A stretch of DNA of 64,000 bases from Candidatus Planktophila vernalis (GTDB lineage: Bacteria > Actinomycetota > Actinomycetes > Nanopelagicales > Nanopelagicaceae): NCBI RefSeq assembly GCF_002288185.1, contig NZ_CP016776.1, positions 806,001-870,000 on the forward strand, in the 5' to 3' direction. Of the stretch, positions 18,858 to 27,553 are shown in pieces. Numbering within the stretch: the stretch's first letter is position 1; each line of letters starts with the position of its first letter. The position numbers were made by a program, and so were the translations under genes. A model generated the notes under the pieces. The model worked only from the letters and a program-made list of their open reading frames with translations, was not told the origin of the DNA and searched no databases.

Positions 18858-19208
18858 TTAGTCAGTAGCACCGTTATTGCGCTCATCCCAGCGTTGTTCA
18901 AGGCGAGCGCTGATCGTTGATGAGCCCTTGCGCTTTGGCATAGATGGACGCCCGATAGATGAGATAGCTGTAATGACCCCGCCTAGGGCGATGATGAAGC
19001 CCAATACTCCCACAGGAGTTGTCTTTGAAATCAGACCAGTAAAGAGGACCAGAATTCCAAGGCCAACGAGTCCAAGGCCTAGCAGAATGCGGTTTTTGCC
19101 AAGGGGCTTAACCTCACCCGATAGGGCTGAAACTAGACGTGGATCCTCCGTCATTAGCGCAGCTTCCATCTCCTGGAGCATTCGCTTCTCATGATCAGAT
19201 AAGGCCAT
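18858..19208 (-). CDS. DUF3040 family membrane protein
   Basis: A 116-residue actinobacterial protein with the family N-terminus MALSDHEKRMLQEMEAAL and DPRLVSAL, then two membrane helices (about residues 42-60 and 66-86) and a basic Ser/Arg-rich cytoplasmic tail. Function is unknown. It lies just upstream of mraZ in many actinobacteria, as here, and starts 44 bases after the dinB stop, with a terminator behind it. Confidence 0.88.
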   Translation of the reverse strand: MALSDHEKRMLQEMEAALMTEDPRLVSALSGEVKPLGKNRILLGLGLVGLGILVLFTGLISKTTPVGVLGFIIALGGVITAISSIGRPSMPKRKGSSTISARLEQRWDERNNGATD

Positions 19209-19252
19209 GGCTCAACAATAGAACACCTCTGGGCTTTGTGGCTACTTAAAAG

Positions 19253-20443
19253 CTAATCCTCATCATCTTCACTGGCACTTATCAGCCGGGCAGGACGCAC
19301 AGAACCCTTACCAAAGCGTGCTCGGGCTTGATCTATAGCCCCTTCGGCTTGGCGCCAGCCAACTTCGCGCTCGCCCAGCATCATTTGGTGCGGTGCTCCC
19401 TCACTTAAGTTCTCTAAAGAGACCCCAACAAGGCGCAATCGGGCCCGCTCAATGCGAAGTGCTTGATAGAGCCCCTTCACAACCTCATAGACATCATGGG
19501 TGCTATCAATTGGCAGCGGCAAAGTCTTACTTCGATTAATCGTTGAGAAATCAGCAAAGCGCACTTTGATACTTATTGTCTTTGCAAATAAATCACGATC
19601 GCGCAATCTGGCAGTTGCTCTCTCAGTTAATCTCAAAAACTCAGTCAAGATCTCTTCTGGATTATCTAGATCCTGCGCGAAAGTCTCTGCTGCACTGATA
19701 CTGCGATCAGGCTCTTCCGGTGTGACATCACGGTAATCGCGGCCCCATGCAAGTTCATATAAAGATGCACCATTTGCTTCACCCAGTGCTCTGATCAGTG
19801 TGGCCCGCGGCAGCTTTGCAATATCTTCAATCGTTCGAAGTCCTAATCGCTCTAGAACTTCTGCAGTCTTTGGTCCCACTCCCCACATCGCTTGAATAGG
19901 TAGTGGATGTAAGAAGGTGAGAATGCGATCTGAAGTTATCTCTAACATTCCATTAGGTTTGCAGTTGGCCGATGCTAACTTGGCAATGAACTTAGATGGT
20001 GCGATTCCAACTGAGCAGGTAATGCCCTCTTGCTCCTCTACTTTCTTGCGAATAGCAACTGCAATTTCACGCCCTGTGCCAAGTAGTTTTTGTGAACCGG
20101 TCACATCCAAAAAAGCCTCATCAAGTGATATTGGTTCCACCCACGGCGTGAAACTATGGAAGATCTCCATGACATGTTCTGATACTTCTTGATAGCGGGC
20201 CATATCAACAGGTAAAAAGATTGCATGCGGTGCTAATCGGCGAGCACGGCCCACTGGCATTGCTGAGTGAATACCGAATTTGCGTGCTTCATAGTTTGCA
20301 GCAGAGACAACACCGCGTGCTCCCATGCCAATAACAACGGCCTTTCCCTTTAACTCTGGGTTATCGCGCTCTGCCACGGAGGCAAAAAATGCATCCATAT
20401 CAACATGAAGAATGGTGGCCTGGGTGGCGATTTCCTCACTCAT
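19253..20443 (-). CDS. dinB: Y-family DNA polymerase IV (DinB)
   Basis: Error-prone translesion polymerase. The chosen start is ATG at 20443, which forms an ATGA overlap with the dnaE2 stop (396 residues); an upstream in-frame ATG at 20473 lies inside dnaE2. Catalytic acidic residues are intact: HVDMDAFFASV near the N-terminus and SLDEAFLDVTGS near residue 105. The helix-hairpin-helix region GVGPKTAEVLERLGL and the little-finger domain (AAETFAQDL onward) are present. Intact catalysis separates it from ImuB, the inactive Y-family partner of DnaE2 in mycobacteria. Confidence 0.93.
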   Translation of the reverse strand: MSEEIATQATILHVDMDAFFASVAERDNPELKGKAVVIGMGARGVVSAANYEARKFGIHSAMPVGRARRLAPHAIFLPVDMARYQEVSEHVMEIFHSFTPWVEPISLDEAFLDVTGSQKLLGTGREIAVAIRKKVEEQEGITCSVGIAPSKFIAKLASANCKPNGMLEITSDRILTFLHPLPIQAMWGVGPKTAEVLERLGLRTIEDIAKLPRATLIRALGEANGASLYELAWGRDYRDVTPEEPDRSISAAETFAQDLDNPEEILTEFLRLTERATARLRDRDLFAKTISIKVRFADFSTINRSKTLPLPIDSTHDVYEVVKGLYQALRIERARLRLVGVSLENLSEGAPHQMMLGEREVGWRQAEGAIDQARARFGKGSVRPARLISASEDDED

Positions 20444-23400
20444 ATTGCCAGCGTACTTTCTTTTGTGCGCCAAGATTCATAGGCCGCGCGTAAATCCCAT
20501 GCACCCGTTGCCCGAAGTGAAATACCGCGGGCCCCCGTGCGCCGGGTAATGCCACGAATGAGTAGCAGGGATGAGGAATAGAGGGTGCTGGCAAAGTCGG
20601 TCTGGGCATCGCTAAAGAAAGTTGAATCACTGCATCCATATCCATCATCCAGGCTTACAAAGATGACGCGCTTTCCACTTCGCACCGGCGGGGTTTGCAT
20701 CGCAACTTTTATCCCCGCCACTAATACTGAAGAGCGCGAACGCTGAGCTAGTAAATCACAGGAGCGCACGGCGCCAATAGAGTTAAGGAAATCGCTATAG
20801 AAGCTCACTAAGTGCTCAGACATATCAATACCTAATCGCGCTATCTCATGTTGAACTATTTCAGCAGGGCTCATATCAGGTAGTCCACTGCTAATTAACA
20901 CAGGGGGCGCAAAAGCTAAATTCATCTGCGCTCCTGTTACCCCAGCGTTAGGTGATTTTTGCAGATCAGAGAAATGTAAGAGCAAATCACGGCGGTTAAC
21001 ATCGCTATGCAAGCGATCAAAGGCACCAGTCAAGATTGCACTTTCTGTAACAGGGGCGCTACATCCAGAGCGGCGAACAAAATCAGTTAAATCTATATAA
21101 GGCCGCCCGGCGATAATCGATGCAACTTCCCCATCACTAATCTTTGTAATTGTGGAGAGTGCAATACGAACTGCACTGCCATTTTCTTCCACCCGATACA
21201 CCGAATCAGATTCATTGATATCAAGGGGTGCAACCTTTAACCCCATCTGTCGCACTTCATCAACGATTAAACGCCTTGGATACATCCCAGGATCATGTGT
21301 GAGCACACCAGCTAAAAACGCTGCTGGGTAATGAGTTTTAAGCCAGGCTGATTGATAAGTGGGCAGGGCAAAAGCTGCAGCATGTGCCTTACAAAAACCA
21401 AAGGATGCAAAGGCGCGCAGAACTTCCCAAATCTCATGAACGATAGGTAGTTCATAGCCCTTGGCCGTTGCTGCAGGAAAGAACCAATCGCAGACTTCTT
21501 GTTGTCCATCCCTATCTCCCAGCGCCCGCCGCTTTTCATCAGCGCTAGCTAGTGAGACCCCTGTCATCGTTGCAATGATTTCAATGACTTGCTCATGAAA
21601 AACAACAACACCTTCGGTATCGCGCAAAATCTCATAGAGATCTGGGTGAATGATTTGGGCTTTAGCCCAGCCATGACGGGCCTTTAAAAAGGGCGTAATC
21701 ATGTCGGATTTCACTGGCCCTGGTCGAAAGAGTGAGATATCAATAATCAAATCAGTAAATGTTTTAGGCTCTAACTTTCCAACAAGTTCGCGCTGGCCCG
21801 GAGATTCAATTTGAAACAAACCTAAAGTATTAGTGGATTGGATTAAGGCATAAGTATCAGCATCATCTAAGGGCACGGCATCGATATCAACGTTGAGATT
21901 TTCCGTGCGCTCTATCTCAGTTAAGGCATAAGAAATAGCCGACTGCATCCTCACACCCAAGACATCGAGTTTTAATAGACCAATAGCTTCAACATCATCT
22001 TTATCAAAGACCACCATGGGATAGCCGCTGGCATTAGAAAGAAGTGGCGTTCGATCAAGTAAGCCGCCATCAGATAAAACAATGGCGCATGGGTGCATCG
22101 ATAAATGCCGTGGCAAACCATCAAGGCGCTCAGCTAGTGCAATTGTCATTGCAGTTAATGGCGCAGAGATATTAAGAGAGCGCAGCTCAGGTAAGTTCTC
22201 TAGGGTCTTTGAGATATTACGTGCTCTCACATGCGGCATCGACTTTGCCAACATATCAATCTCCATGCCTGGCAGGCCAAGGGCGGCTCCTGCATCTCGT
22301 ATTGCATGGCGAGCACGGTATGTATCAACCATGGCAACAGTTGCACATCGAGATTGATTGCCCGGCACATCCCAATCAGTATTGCCATAGCGTTTAAAAA
22401 CCATGTCATAGATTTCAAGTCGCCTATGTGATTCAACATCTATATCGATATCGGGCAAAGCTCTGCGCAGCGGTGAACAAAAGCGCTCCATCAATAGACC
22501 ATGTTGCAAGGGATCAACGCCTGAGATTCCAAGTAAGTGACAGATTAAGGAACCGGCGCCACTTCCCCGTGCAGCAACTCGAACACCGGCACCACGTGCC
22601 ATGTCACAGATATCGGCAACAGTTAAAAAATATGATTCAAAGCCAAGGGTTGCAACTGTTGATAGTTCATCATCAAGGCGTGTGCGAGCTTTTTTAATCA
22701 TCGCACTATCGCTATAGCGCCAGTTGATTGCAGCTTCACTGCGAGTGCGCAGCAATACACGCATCTCATGGGCTGAATCTGCCCCCACCACATGGGCTTC
22801 AGGTAGATGCGCACCGCCTAAACCAATATCTCGCTGAGGAGATAACAAAGAGCGCTCTGCCCATGCACGCGTTGTTGCTAGTAACTGGCGTGGTGTTCGC
22901 TCTCCTGCAGCCCGTGCAATTTCACCGGCCAATAAAATCATTTCATCACTTGATTTTAAAAAGCCTTCAGCATTTTGTCGCTCGATATGGCGCGGATGCA
23001 ACGGCACTAGCTGGCGAGCACAATCTAAAACATCTGCCACAGGGCCATCGGCCCTATCGCGCATACGAACTGCGTTAGTAATGAGGGCATCAATATCGTG
23101 ATCACGGGCGAAAATTAAGGACTTTGCTGCATGGGATGTGGAGCGCGGACCTTTACCAGCCACCAGATGTGAAACACATTCAATGGCGTTATCTGCAAAT
23201 AAATCACGGGTTTGGTTAAAGGCGGTGAAAGCTGCATCAATACGGTTATCGGTAATAAGTGAGCCCACTAATGAGTGCGGTCCATGCAGGGCATAGACGT
23301 TAGTGCTGTAATGGCTAAAGCGTTGTAGGAAATCAAGAGTCAGCACAGGGTTGCGGCTATCACTTGTCATTGCAAGAGAAGTCAGCAACCTACAGAGCGA

Positions 23401-23667
23401 GCGCCATCCCCCATCACTATGAGCCAAAAGAGTCAGGCGATTATTACTGCCTCCCATATCAACTGCCAGATTGACTCCAATAATTGGAGCGATACCGAAA
23501 TCAACACAGCTTTGCGCAAAGCGAATAGCACCGGCTAAACCATCACGATCAGTTAACGCCAGCGCCGGCATCTCAAAGGCAGCAGCGCGCTCTACTAAAT
23601 CAGCTGGCTGTGTTGTGCCGTATTTGAGTGAATAAGCACTGGCAACGTTTAAGTGAATAAAGCTCAT
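20440..23667 (-). CDS. dnaE2: Error-prone DNA polymerase III alpha subunit DnaE2 (ImuC)
   Basis: C-family polymerase used in SOS translesion synthesis. The 1075 residues begin with a PHP domain (IHLNVASAYSLKYGTT, LALTDRDGLAGA) and contain the catalytic aspartates in ALPDIDIDVES, then VVFHEQVIEI, GFCKAHAAAFALPTYQSAW and a C-terminal OB-type region. The length of about 1,080 is typical for DnaE2, shorter than the replicative DnaE1. ATGA overlaps link it to the DUF6504 gene before and dinB after, all behind an SOS box. Confidence 0.93.
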   Translation of the reverse strand: MSFIHLNVASAYSLKYGTTQPADLVERAAAFEMPALALTDRDGLAGAIRFAQSCVDFGIAPIIGVNLAVDMGGSNNRLTLLAHSDGGWRSLCRLLTSLAMTSDSRNPVLTLDFLQRFSHYSTNVYALHGPHSLVGSLITDNRIDAAFTAFNQTRDLFADNAIECVSHLVAGKGPRSTSHAAKSLIFARDHDIDALITNAVRMRDRADGPVADVLDCARQLVPLHPRHIERQNAEGFLKSSDEMILLAGEIARAAGERTPRQLLATTRAWAERSLLSPQRDIGLGGAHLPEAHVVGADSAHEMRVLLRTRSEAAINWRYSDSAMIKKARTRLDDELSTVATLGFESYFLTVADICDMARGAGVRVAARGSGAGSLICHLLGISGVDPLQHGLLMERFCSPLRRALPDIDIDVESHRRLEIYDMVFKRYGNTDWDVPGNQSRCATVAMVDTYRARHAIRDAGAALGLPGMEIDMLAKSMPHVRARNISKTLENLPELRSLNISAPLTAMTIALAERLDGLPRHLSMHPCAIVLSDGGLLDRTPLLSNASGYPMVVFDKDDVEAIGLLKLDVLGVRMQSAISYALTEIERTENLNVDIDAVPLDDADTYALIQSTNTLGLFQIESPGQRELVGKLEPKTFTDLIIDISLFRPGPVKSDMITPFLKARHGWAKAQIIHPDLYEILRDTEGVVVFHEQVIEIIATMTGVSLASADEKRRALGDRDGQQEVCDWFFPAATAKGYELPIVHEIWEVLRAFASFGFCKAHAAAFALPTYQSAWLKTHYPAAFLAGVLTHDPGMYPRRLIVDEVRQMGLKVAPLDINESDSVYRVEENGSAVRIALSTITKISDGEVASIIAGRPYIDLTDFVRRSGCSAPVTESAILTGAFDRLHSDVNRRDLLLHFSDLQKSPNAGVTGAQMNLAFAPPVLISSGLPDMSPAEIVQHEIARLGIDMSEHLVSFYSDFLNSIGAVRSCDLLAQRSRSSVLVAGIKVAMQTPPVRSGKRVIFVSLDDGYGCSDSTFFSDAQTDFASTLYSSSLLLIRGITRRTGARGISLRATGAWDLRAAYESWRTKESTLAI

Positions 23668-23939
23668 ACGTTACGGATAATCCATTGACCGCTAACTTCA
23701 TCGCGCTCTAATTCAAATGTTGTCAGCGCCCCAATAGGTGCTGCCTCCACGCGCCACAGCGCACGTGCTTGATCATCAGGCCTGTACTTGCCATCGCTAA
23801 TGCGATTCCACCAACCGCCTGCTTCACACCATCTAGATAAGACTGCATGAATGCGAAAGCGCCGACCCTTGAAAGTAAATTCGATAGGCGTTGTTGCACC
23901 ATCGATCGTGACATCGTGGGCGGGATTGACCTGCATCAT
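23664..23939 (-). CDS. DUF6504 family protein, first gene of the SOS operon
   Basis: A short protein of about 91 residues, small and probably cytosolic. Visible features are PIEFTFKGRRFRIHAVLSRW, an aromatic patch GGWWNRI and the end TTFELERDEVSGQWIIRNV. This resembles the DUF6504 family seen next to actinobacterial DnaE2/DinB genes; no reaction is known. The open frame extends upstream to 24050, but that would run through the SOS box and palindrome, so I take ATG at 23939 (ATG at 23936 is equally possible) behind an AGAAAGG site. Its stop overlaps the dnaE2 start by ATGA. Confidence 0.8.
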   Translation of the reverse strand: MMQVNPAHDVTIDGATTPIEFTFKGRRFRIHAVLSRWCEAGGWWNRISDGKYRPDDQARALWRVEAAPIGALTTFELERDEVSGQWIIRNV

Positions 23940-23963
23940 GGGCTGAGGGGCCTTTCTGAGTAT

Positions 23964-23979
23964 TCGAACAGATGTTCGA
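23964..23979 (-). promoter_or_regulatory. SOS (LexA) box
   Basis: TCGAAC-AGAT-GTTCGA, a perfect dyad with the 6-4-6 layout of the actinobacterial LexA site. It lies 25 bases upstream of the DUF6504 start and directly abuts a candidate -10. LexA bound here would block the promoter, so the polymerase operon should be DNA-damage inducible. Confidence 0.9.
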
Positions 23980-24009
23980 AAAATAGACCCCTGGACTGAC
24001 AAATAGCAA
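23980..24009 (-). promoter_or_regulatory. Candidate promoter of the SOS polymerase operon
   Basis: On the minus strand TTGCTA (24004-24009) and TATTTT (23980-23985) are spaced by 18 bp and resemble -35 and -10 hexamers. The LexA box starts immediately after the -10, the usual repressor position. Start-site mapping would be needed to fix the promoter. Confidence 0.5.
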
Positions 24010-24033
24010 GCGGGTGAGCGTGTCGTGGCTCTG

Positions 24034-24055
24034 AGTAGTTGAAATTTCAACTACT
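24034..24055. promoter_or_regulatory. Perfect 22-bp palindrome, candidate repressor operator
   Basis: AGTAGTTGAAA followed directly by its exact reverse complement. It sits 38 bases upstream of doxX and 55 bases from the SOS box. The right arm merges with TACTAT (24052-24057), which could be the doxX -10. Uninterrupted TTGAAATTTCAA-type dyads are typical of winged-helix repressors of the MarR family, and DoxX-family genes are often under redox or MarR control; the regulator itself is not in this window. Confidence 0.7.
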
Positions 24056-24092
24056 ATTGCCCCTGTTCGTATTCACCAATCTAAGGAGCACC

Positions 24093-24506
24093 ATGGACGT
24101 AGTACTCGTAATCGCTCGCATCTTGTTTGCTGGCATCTTCATCTCTTCAGGAATCAGCCACCTCACCAAATTGGATGCAATGACTGGTTATGCCCAATAC
24201 AAGAAGGTTCCAGCTGCAAAGCTCAGCGTGATCATTTCAGGTCTGATGATTCTTGTTGGCGGCCTCTACATCGCATTTGGTGTCTATGCAGATCTTGGCG
24301 CACTACTTCTCGCACTGTTCTTAATCCCAGCAGCGTTCATGATGCACGCATTCTGGAAAGAGACTGATGCAACTGCAAAGCAAAATGAAACTATTGGATT
24401 CTTTAAAGATCTCTCACTTGCAGGAGCCGCACTCATAATCTTCGTACTAGTTGGTTCTGGTACAGATTTTGGTCCAAGCATTACAGGTGCATTCTTTAAC
24501 CTATAA
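24093..24506 (+). CDS. DoxX family membrane protein
   Basis: A four-helix membrane protein of 137 residues of the DoxX/DoxD-like family. It shows ILFAGIFISSGISHLTKLDAM, GLMILVGGLYIAFG, MMHAFWKETDATAKQNE and FFKDLSLAGAALIIFV. The start is ATG at 24093 behind AAGGAG at 24083-24088; the frame extends upstream without support. Family members take part in quinone or thiol-stress membrane complexes; the function here is not known. It has its own terminator and a palindromic operator candidate, so it is a single-gene unit. Confidence 0.88.
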   Translation: MDVVLVIARILFAGIFISSGISHLTKLDAMTGYAQYKKVPAAKLSVIISGLMILVGGLYIAFGVYADLGALLLALFLIPAAFMMHAFWKETDATAKQNETIGFFKDLSLAGAALIIFVLVGSGTDFGPSITGAFFNL

Positions 24507-24519
24507 ACAATTAGTCAGT

Positions 24520-24558
24520 AAAGCCCCTACGGAGAAATCTGTGGGGGCTTTATTTTTT
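24520..24558 (+). terminator. Rho-independent terminator after doxX
   Basis: AAGCCCCTAC pairs with GTGGGGGCTT (one G-U pair) around a 10-nt loop and is followed by TATTTTTT. It begins 14 bases after the doxX stop and runs into the end of the convergent MFS gene, so it may work in both directions. Confidence 0.85.
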
Positions 24559-25746
24559 AATAATGTGTGATTGATACCCGGCCAAAAGCAACATAAGTAC
24601 CGGATACATCATTGCAACTGGAAGAGTAAGAACTTGCGCAAGAGCCCCGGTCACAGATGGCCCAATGAAATAACCAGCAATACCAATCACGCCAACGCGC
24701 GCAATGGCAATAGATGATGCAATTCCAGGAACTTCAGAGGCTGCCAAAATATAGGCAGGAAACATTGGACCAATACCCAATCCAGCACACGCAAAACCAA
24801 TATTGACGATGACAAAGGCCAGAATTGGTTGTGAGTCAGAGAGTGGCACAGCGATTGCAATGCCAGCACCTAAACCGATACCACCTAAATAACCCCCGTA
24901 GAGCACTGTCTTTCGTGGCCCAAAGTGATCAAGTGCTCTATCACCTAAAAAGCGGGCGGTAATCATTGCTAATGAAAAGACGGCAAAAGCTGAAGCGTTA
25001 ACGCCTATGCCATAGCCCATGTCATCTCGAAGCAAGATTGCGCCCCAATCACTGGCAGCACCTTCTGCAATAAGGCCGCCTAGCAAACCAATACCCATCC
25101 CCCACAGTGGAAGAACTGATTTGCCAAAGAATGGAATCTTGGCATCGGTCTCTTCTTCTCCGCCGCTATGTTCATCTTGATCTGAAGTCAGAAGCATGCG
25201 CACAGCTGGAATAAATAAGAAGAAGCAGACGATGCCGACTCCAACTAAGTTATCGCGCGGTGAAACATAGTTAGCAATTGATCCACCTAAAACTGTTGTT
25301 GCAAAAGCACCTGATGACCACAGGGCATGAAATGAAGACATCACTCTGCGACCTAAGATCTTTTCAATGACAACGGCTTGGGTATTTGATGCGATATCCA
25401 TACTGGAATACCCAAGGCCCATGATAAATAGGCCGAAAATCAATGTAATGGGAGAAGTTGAAAAACCCATCAATATCAAACCAATAGGCATGATGATGAT
25501 TGCCACTCGAATGACCACCTGAGTGCCATAGGAATGAACTAAGCGTCCAGTGAGTTGAGCGCCAAGGATTGCACCAATAGTGCTGGAAATAAGAATTAAT
25601 CCCAGCTGCCCGTTATTTAAACCGTTGGCATCACGAATCTCCGGAATGCGAGCGACCCAGGCCATGGAGACAACGCCCATAAAGAAAAAGGTTGCCAGCA
25701 GCCCTACGCGCGCACGCCTTGCACTTGTGAATAAATCATTGCTCAT
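24550..25746 (-). CDS. MFS transporter
   Basis: A 398-residue major-facilitator protein with about 12 hydrophobic segments and a central acidic cytoplasmic loop (DQDEHSGGEEETD). The first helices (FFFMGVVSMAWVARIPEIRD, LGLILISSTIGAILGAQLTGRLVH) resemble the YbjJ-like subgroup. No substrate can be assigned. There is no clear ribosome site before the ATG at 25746, so the mRNA may be leaderless. It is divergent from the iron alcohol dehydrogenase across 132 bp, in which I see no further gene. Confidence 0.85.
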   Translation of the reverse strand: MSNDLFTSARRARVGLLATFFFMGVVSMAWVARIPEIRDANGLNNGQLGLILISSTIGAILGAQLTGRLVHSYGTQVVIRVAIIIMPIGLILMGFSTSPITLIFGLFIMGLGYSSMDIASNTQAVVIEKILGRRVMSSFHALWSSGAFATTVLGGSIANYVSPRDNLVGVGIVCFFLFIPAVRMLLTSDQDEHSGGEEETDAKIPFFGKSVLPLWGMGIGLLGGLIAEGAASDWGAILLRDDMGYGIGVNASAFAVFSLAMITARFLGDRALDHFGPRKTVLYGGYLGGIGLGAGIAIAVPLSDSQPILAFVIVNIGFACAGLGIGPMFPAYILAASEVPGIASSIAIARVGVIGIAGYFIGPSVTGALAQVLTLPVAMMYPVLMLLLAGYQSHIIKK

Positions 25747-25878
25747 AAGGTGATAACGGTAACTGAGAATGCCCTATTAGTCTGCCTGCACTGCCCATTA
25801 TCCTTCAGGTTCTTCTAACTCTAAAAAGCCTTCAGCGATATAGAATCAAACCCATACCAACTCACCAAGGAGCTCTCC

Positions 25879-27057
25879 GTGGACAACATCACCGCCTTTA
25901 ATAATCATCTTCCAGTCAAGGTTCGCTTTGGAGAAGGTGTGGCAGAGACGTTGCCAGCAGTTGTTGCAGAGCTTGGTGCTAGCAAAGTCTTTTTGATGGT
26001 TGATAAAGATATTGAGAAGTTCAATCCAGCGGCAGCAAAGCTCATTGATCAGATGAAGGCAGCTGCTGGCATCACCGTTACTGTCTTTGAAAAGCCAGCA
26101 GGTGAGCCAACAATTCAAATGGTCGATGATTCAATCGCAGCACTTAAGGCAGCAGGCTCTGATGTTGTTGTTGCACTCGGTGGTGGCTCAATTATTGATA
26201 CAGCCAAGGCTGCGCGTCTGTGCGCCCAACTCAACTGCACATTCCGTGAATTCCAATCAAAGCCACCTGTTTATCCAGCACCAACACTTCCACTTGTTGC
26301 CCTTCCAACATCTGCTGGCACAGGCTCTGAAGTATCTGGTGGTTCTGTTATCTCTGATCCAGAAGCTGGTCGCAAAGCAGGTATTGCTAATGGAAACCTT
26401 CGTGCACAAGTAGCACTGGTTGACCCAGTCCTTACATATTCAATGCCTCCTTCAATGACAGCAAACACTGGTATCGATGCTCTTGCTCAAGCAATCGCTG
26501 GAATCATCGCTAAGTGTTCAACTCCTATTGGAGATGCCATTGGTTATGAAGCAGTGCGCATGATGACTCCAGCTCTAGTTGCTGCCTTTAAAGATGGCAA
26601 TAATAAAGTTGCACGTGCTGGCATGGCATCGGGCAGCATGATGGCCGGTCTAACAATGAATATCTCTGACTGCACAGCAGAACACTCACTAGGTCAAGCA
26701 ATCGGTGGCTTAAAGCATGTTCCACACGGTCTAACAATTGGTTTAGTTCTAGTTGAAACACTGACCCGCGAAGCAAAGATTGTGCCTGAAAAGATGGAGC
26801 GCGTTGCAGATGCGATGGGTGTGCCACAAGATGGCACTAAGGATGGATCTCGATGCGTTAACGCTGTGAGAAAAATCCTTGCAGAGCTGCAATTCCCTGT
26901 GCTTTCATCCCTTGGCTTTGTTGAAGGCGATATCGATGAACTAGCTGAAATCGCACTTAAAGACTTCTTTATTACACAAGCTCCAAAGCCTTGGAGCAAG
27001 CAAGAAGTAGTAGATGCATTTATGTCAGCGCTAAAGCTTGAAAGCCGTGTTGCATAG
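25879..27057 (+). CDS. Iron-containing alcohol dehydrogenase
   Basis: NAD(P)-dependent group III alcohol dehydrogenase (392 residues). The GTG start has AAGGAG at 25867-25872. Seen are the nucleotide-binding ALGGGSIIDTAKAAR (about residues 94-108), LPTSAGTGSEVSG, the metal-site region MPPSMTANTGIDALAQAI and the histidines in DCTAEHSLGQAIGGLKHVPHG. The substrate could be a lactaldehyde-, propanediol- or butanol-type short-chain compound. It heads a plus-strand run of closely spaced genes leading into the carotenoid genes. Confidence 0.9.
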   Translation: MDNITAFNNHLPVKVRFGEGVAETLPAVVAELGASKVFLMVDKDIEKFNPAAAKLIDQMKAAAGITVTVFEKPAGEPTIQMVDDSIAALKAAGSDVVVALGGGSIIDTAKAARLCAQLNCTFREFQSKPPVYPAPTLPLVALPTSAGTGSEVSGGSVISDPEAGRKAGIANGNLRAQVALVDPVLTYSMPPSMTANTGIDALAQAIAGIIAKCSTPIGDAIGYEAVRMMTPALVAAFKDGNNKVARAGMASGSMMAGLTMNISDCTAEHSLGQAIGGLKHVPHGLTIGLVLVETLTREAKIVPEKMERVADAMGVPQDGTKDGSRCVNAVRKILAELQFPVLSSLGFVEGDIDELAEIALKDFFITQAPKPWSKQEVVDAFMSALKLESRVA

Positions 27058-27060
27058 ATA

Positions 27061-27549
27061 GTGGAAGAAGTTCTTAATAACCCTTCAGTTATCCGAGTAA
27101 CTGCCCTACTCAAAGAGTTGGGTTGTTCTGGTGAAGTAACTATTCTCTCTGACTCTGCTCGCACAGCACTCGATGCGGCCAATGCTCTAGGCATTGAGGT
27201 GGGACAAGTTGCATCCTCCATTGTTTTTAAACTCCCTAGTGGCAATCCACTGCTAGTTATTACAAGTGGGCGCCATCGCGTGGACACTGAACTAGTGGCT
27301 AAGAACTTAGGTGTTGAAAAGCTTCACCGCGCAGATGCTGACTTTGTTAAAAACGCCTCAGGCTTTTCCATCGGTGGCGTCTCCCCTGTTGGTTGGGTGA
27401 ACAAGCCAGAAATCATTTTGATTGATCAGGCTCTCAATGATTACGGAGTTGCTTGGGCAGCAGCTGGGCACCCACACTCTGTTTATCCAACATCTTTTGA
27501 AGAGCTTGCGCGCGTAACAGGTGCTACGCCGATGGTTGTTGGAGACTAG
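27061..27549 (+). CDS. YbaK/EbsC family aminoacyl-tRNA deacylase-like protein
   Basis: A 162-residue single-domain protein of the YbaK/ProX/INS superfamily, which removes wrongly attached amino acids from tRNA. Motifs seen are GQVASSIVFKL (with the conserved Lys), GRHRVDTELVAKNLG and ASGFSIGGVSPVGW, then HSVYPTSFEELARVTGA. GTG start three bases after the dehydrogenase stop. The tRNA substrate cannot be told from sequence. Confidence 0.88.
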   Translation: MEEVLNNPSVIRVTALLKELGCSGEVTILSDSARTALDAANALGIEVGQVASSIVFKLPSGNPLLVITSGRHRVDTELVAKNLGVEKLHRADADFVKNASGFSIGGVSPVGWVNKPEIILIDQALNDYGVAWAAAGHPHSVYPTSFEELARVTGATPMVVGD

Positions 27550-27553
27550 TGAA

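Noticed and set aside
20444-20473. Upstream ATG for dinB at 20473
   Set aside because: It lies within dnaE2 and lacks a ribosome site, whereas ATG at 20443 makes the same ATGA overlap used at the other junction of this operon.
23940-24050. N-terminal extension of the DUF6504 gene up to an ATG at 24050
   Set aside because: It would place the SOS box, its promoter and the 22-bp palindrome inside coding sequence; ATG at 23939 or 23936 has a ribosome site and fits the family.
25747-25878. Hidden small gene between the MFS transporter and the alcohol dehydrogenase
   Set aside because: No open frame with a start and ribosome site; the region is most likely two divergent promoters.
26694-27287. 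197-codon open frame on the minus strand opposite the alcohol dehydrogenase and YbaK-like gene
   Set aside because: Shadow of two well-supported genes; Ser/Thr/Arg-rich composition without a recognisable motif or ribosome site.
27521-27553. Upstream start for the unknown membrane protein at 27521
   Set aside because: It lies inside the YbaK-like gene and would add a short arginine-rich leader; ATG at 27554 fits the junction better.
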